DNA from: Candidatus Omnitrophota bacterium
GTDB taxonomy: Bacteria; Omnitrophota; Gorgyraeia; Gygaellales; Profunditerraquicolaceae
Assembly: GCA_028717055.1 (NCBI GenBank)
Contig: JAQUOO010000018.1
Span: forward strand, 1-14,888
Length of the DNA: 14,888 bases
Direction: 5' to 3'
Shown here: positions 13,208-14,888 of the stretch, piece by piece
Layout: each line of letters begins with the position of its first letter
Numbering within the stretch: the first letter of the stretch is position 1
Notes under the pieces: generated by a model
What the model was told of the DNA's origin: nothing
The model's database searches: none
What the model saw: only the letters and a program-made list of their open reading frames with translations
Position numbers and translations under genes: made by a program

Positions 13208-14888
13208 TCACTCATTCACCAATTGTTTTATTCTGTCCAAATTCTTACGCGCCTCTATTTCCCCCCGTTTGGCAAATTCAGCCGCTTTATGCAGTTCCAG
13301 CCAATACAAACCCGAGGTATCCGGATGTAAAACTATATCCGCCAATAAACCCTCCCGCTGAGCCACATCAGATTGTAATATTTCAACACTACTAAAAATA
13401 ATGTCAAGTATATTCGTCTTGAACATATCCCTGAAATACCTGCCTAAGTCAAACCACGCCCTCTTCCTGATGACATCGGATATATCGGATTTTAAATTTT
13501 CCTTAATTTTCTCATACTGGCTCAGCACGTCCTGGCGGGAAGGAGTAACGTTGACCGCGATAATCTTTTTTACTCCCATCTTAAAAAGCGGCTCGGTAGG
13601 AAGAGGATTGATTACCCCGCCGTCAAAAAGCAGTTCTTCTTTGAACTTAAAAGGGGCAAACACCCCTGGCATAGCGCAACTGGCCATAATCGCATCTACC
13701 AGCAAACCTTTATCCAAAACCCGCGGCTCTTTCCTTTTGACGTCACTGGCGATAATTTTCAAAGGCAGGCGGGTATCGTAAAATGTCTTGCCCCCCAGAT
13801 GCCTGTTCAAGAATTTATACAGTTTATTGCCTTTAATAAAACCTAGGTGCGGAAAAGTCAAGTCAACCAGCCCCCAGATATGTTTTGGTTCTTTGAAATC
13901 CTTGGCGATCTCCAGAATCTCGGAGCTTGACTTTCCGGTTGCCCACAGGCTGGCGATAAGGGCGCCCATGCTGGAACCAACAATTATATCTATCGGAATC
14001 TTTTCTTCTTCGATCACCTTCAATACCCCGGCATGGCAAAAGCCATAACCTACGCCAACTCCCAAAACCAACCCGACCATACTTTCGCCGACATAGCGGG
14101 ATATTCTTCTGATTGCTTTGGCATATTCGCTCTCCGGATTATCCAAAACCAATCTATCGGGCATTCCGGATTCAATCTTGGGCAAAGTAGCGAATATCTT
14201 GCTGCCCAAAATCTGCGCCTGCTCAACAGGCATAATTTCTGCCAGTTTATACTCATTAATGACGATTTTTATTTTTTCCTCCTGAAAATTAAATTCTTTT
14301 TTAAGCTCCTGCGTAAGCGCGCCGGTTTTTCGGAGATCATCTCCTCCCGGCCCGCTTAAAAGATGGATAAAATCAGACTGGTTAAGGATACTGAATATAT
14401 TTTTATCCAATATGGAAGGTAAATCGAGGATTATGAAATGATACTCGTTAACCAGTTCGCTTAAGATACCCAAAAGCCGCCTTACGCAAAGGCTATCCTC
14501 GGGACTGTAATAAAAACAGAGGATGTCTACGCCGAAACTGCTCTTTAGGATGTAGTCTTTGGCTGATTTTTGATCCGGTGTGCTCCGGCAAAGGTCAAAG
14601 ACCCTGTCTTCCGCTAACTCAAGCCTGCGGGGAAGGCTGTGTTTCTTGTCGGTCGAAAGAATATCCAGGATAATCGCGGACTTACGCGTTTCATTCTTTA
14701 GGCTTAAAGCTAAATTCAAAGCATAAATTGTTTTCCCTGCCTGAGAATACGAACTAAAAACCGAAATAACCGTGCTTTCGAACATGGACTTTTGATGGGC
14801 ATCTTTATGCCTAAGCCTCCTTGAAAGGGTCCGGCTTAAGTCAATTGCCAGGCGCGGAATCTTATTAATGACTAAATCAAAATCTTCT
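13208..14888 (-). CDS. NTE-like lysophospholipase (CNB - P-loop - patatin), 5' partial
   Basis: 559 residues visible. The frame stays open to the right edge, and the first ATG (14785) has no ribosome site, so the gene starts outside. The 34 residues before that Met (PRLAIDLSRTLSRRLR) resemble the last helix of a cyclic-nucleotide-binding domain. Numbering from that Met: MinD/ParA-like P-loop domain about 1-235 with a deviant Walker A SYSQAGKT (12-19; signature Lys replaced by Tyr13) and IILDLPS (118-124). Then patatin 238-525: oxyanion glycines GVGVGYG, nucleophile Ser272 in GSSMG, Asp388 in DGG. This order matches the neuropathy target esterase group, which cleaves lysophospholipids at membranes. 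Nucleotide binding by the P-loop and cNMP control are inferred, not shown. Downstream genes follow closely. Confidence 0.85.
   Translation of the reverse strand, partial: EDFDLVINKIPRLAIDLSRTLSRRLRHKDAHQKSMFESTVISVFSSYSQAGKTIYALNLALSLKNETRKSAIILDILSTDKKHSLPRRLELAEDRVFDLCRSTPDQKSAKDYILKSSFGVDILCFYYSPEDSLCVRRLLGILSELVNEYHFIILDLPSILDKNIFSILNQSDFIHLLSGPGGDDLRKTGALTQELKKEFNFQEEKIKIVINEYKLAEIMPVEQAQILGSKIFATLPKIESGMPDRLVLDNPESEYAKAIRRISRYVGESMVGLVLGVGVGYGFCHAGVLKVIEEEKIPIDIIVGSSMGALIASLWATGKSSSEILEIAKDFKEPKHIWGLVDLTFPHLGFIKGNKLYKFLNRHLGGKTFYDTRLPLKIIASDVKRKEPRVLDKGLLVDAIMASCAMPGVFAPFKFKEELLFDGGVINPLPTEPLFKMGVKKIIAVNVTPSRQDVLSQYEKIKENLKSDISDVIRKRAWFDLGRYFRDMFKTNILDIIFSSVEILQSDVAQREGLLADIVLHPDTSGLYWLELHKAAEFAKRGEIEARKNLDRIKQLVNE

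Overview
All the protein genes and the one tRNA in this window lie on the minus strand, so transcription runs from high to low coordinates. The content suggests a Gram-negative anaerobe: LPS heptose epimerase, outer-membrane porin, Ni uptake and [NiFe]-hydrogenase maturation genes, a two-subunit glycine decarboxylase, and an exosortase-associated secreted protein. Moderate GC, the TIGR04073-like protein and the 'NSKF'-encoding low-complexity repeat make me think of Candidatus Omnitrophota or another PVC-side lineage. That is an inference; no taxonomic marker gene is present.

Region 1 (about 14888-10197): a tightly packed gene string. A neuropathy-target-esterase-like protein (end of a cyclic-nucleotide-binding domain, MinD-like P-loop domain, patatin lipase) enters from the right edge, its 5' end outside the window. 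It is followed by a lipoprotein whose signal peptide is encoded by a low-complexity repeat, a MazG-like NTP pyrophosphohydrolase, a HycI-type hydrogenase maturation protease, a LeuT-like sodium:amino-acid symporter, and a 33-residue one-helix protein that overlaps the symporter by ATGA and resembles MetS small subunits.

Region 2 (10145-7286): tRNA-Phe(GAA), an asparagine-synthase-like protein with no N-terminal catalytic Cys, then a leader holding a promoter, a 12-bp stem-loop, a GEMM-I (c-di-GMP-I) riboswitch and an intrinsic terminator in front of a small exosortase-associated (TIGR04073-like) secreted protein. That gene ends in a strong terminator, followed by the promoter of the next gene.

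Region 3 (7254-1): a membrane-anchored class-A-beta-lactamase-like serine hydrolase, then a nickel locus: nikR (GTG start, strong promoter with a candidate NikR operator over the -10), an outer-membrane porin with a second candidate operator, and the Ni ECF substrate-binding pair nikM/nikN. The T and A subunits (nikQ/nikO) are not here. The same strand continues with hldD, hypA and the glycine cleavage genes gcvT, gcvH and gcvPA (cut by the left edge).

Together, the nickel locus would carry Ni2+ across the outer membrane (porin) and inner membrane (NikMN plus an unseen energizing module) under NikR control, feeding hydrogenase maturation by HypA and HycI; no hydrogenase structural gene is in the window. 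The riboswitch ties a cell-surface gene to c-di-GMP. Observations I rank highest are the riboswitch/exosortase-protein pairing, the NikR-porin-NikMN arrangement, the CNB-P-loop-patatin architecture, the repeat-derived signal peptide and the MetS-like microgene.
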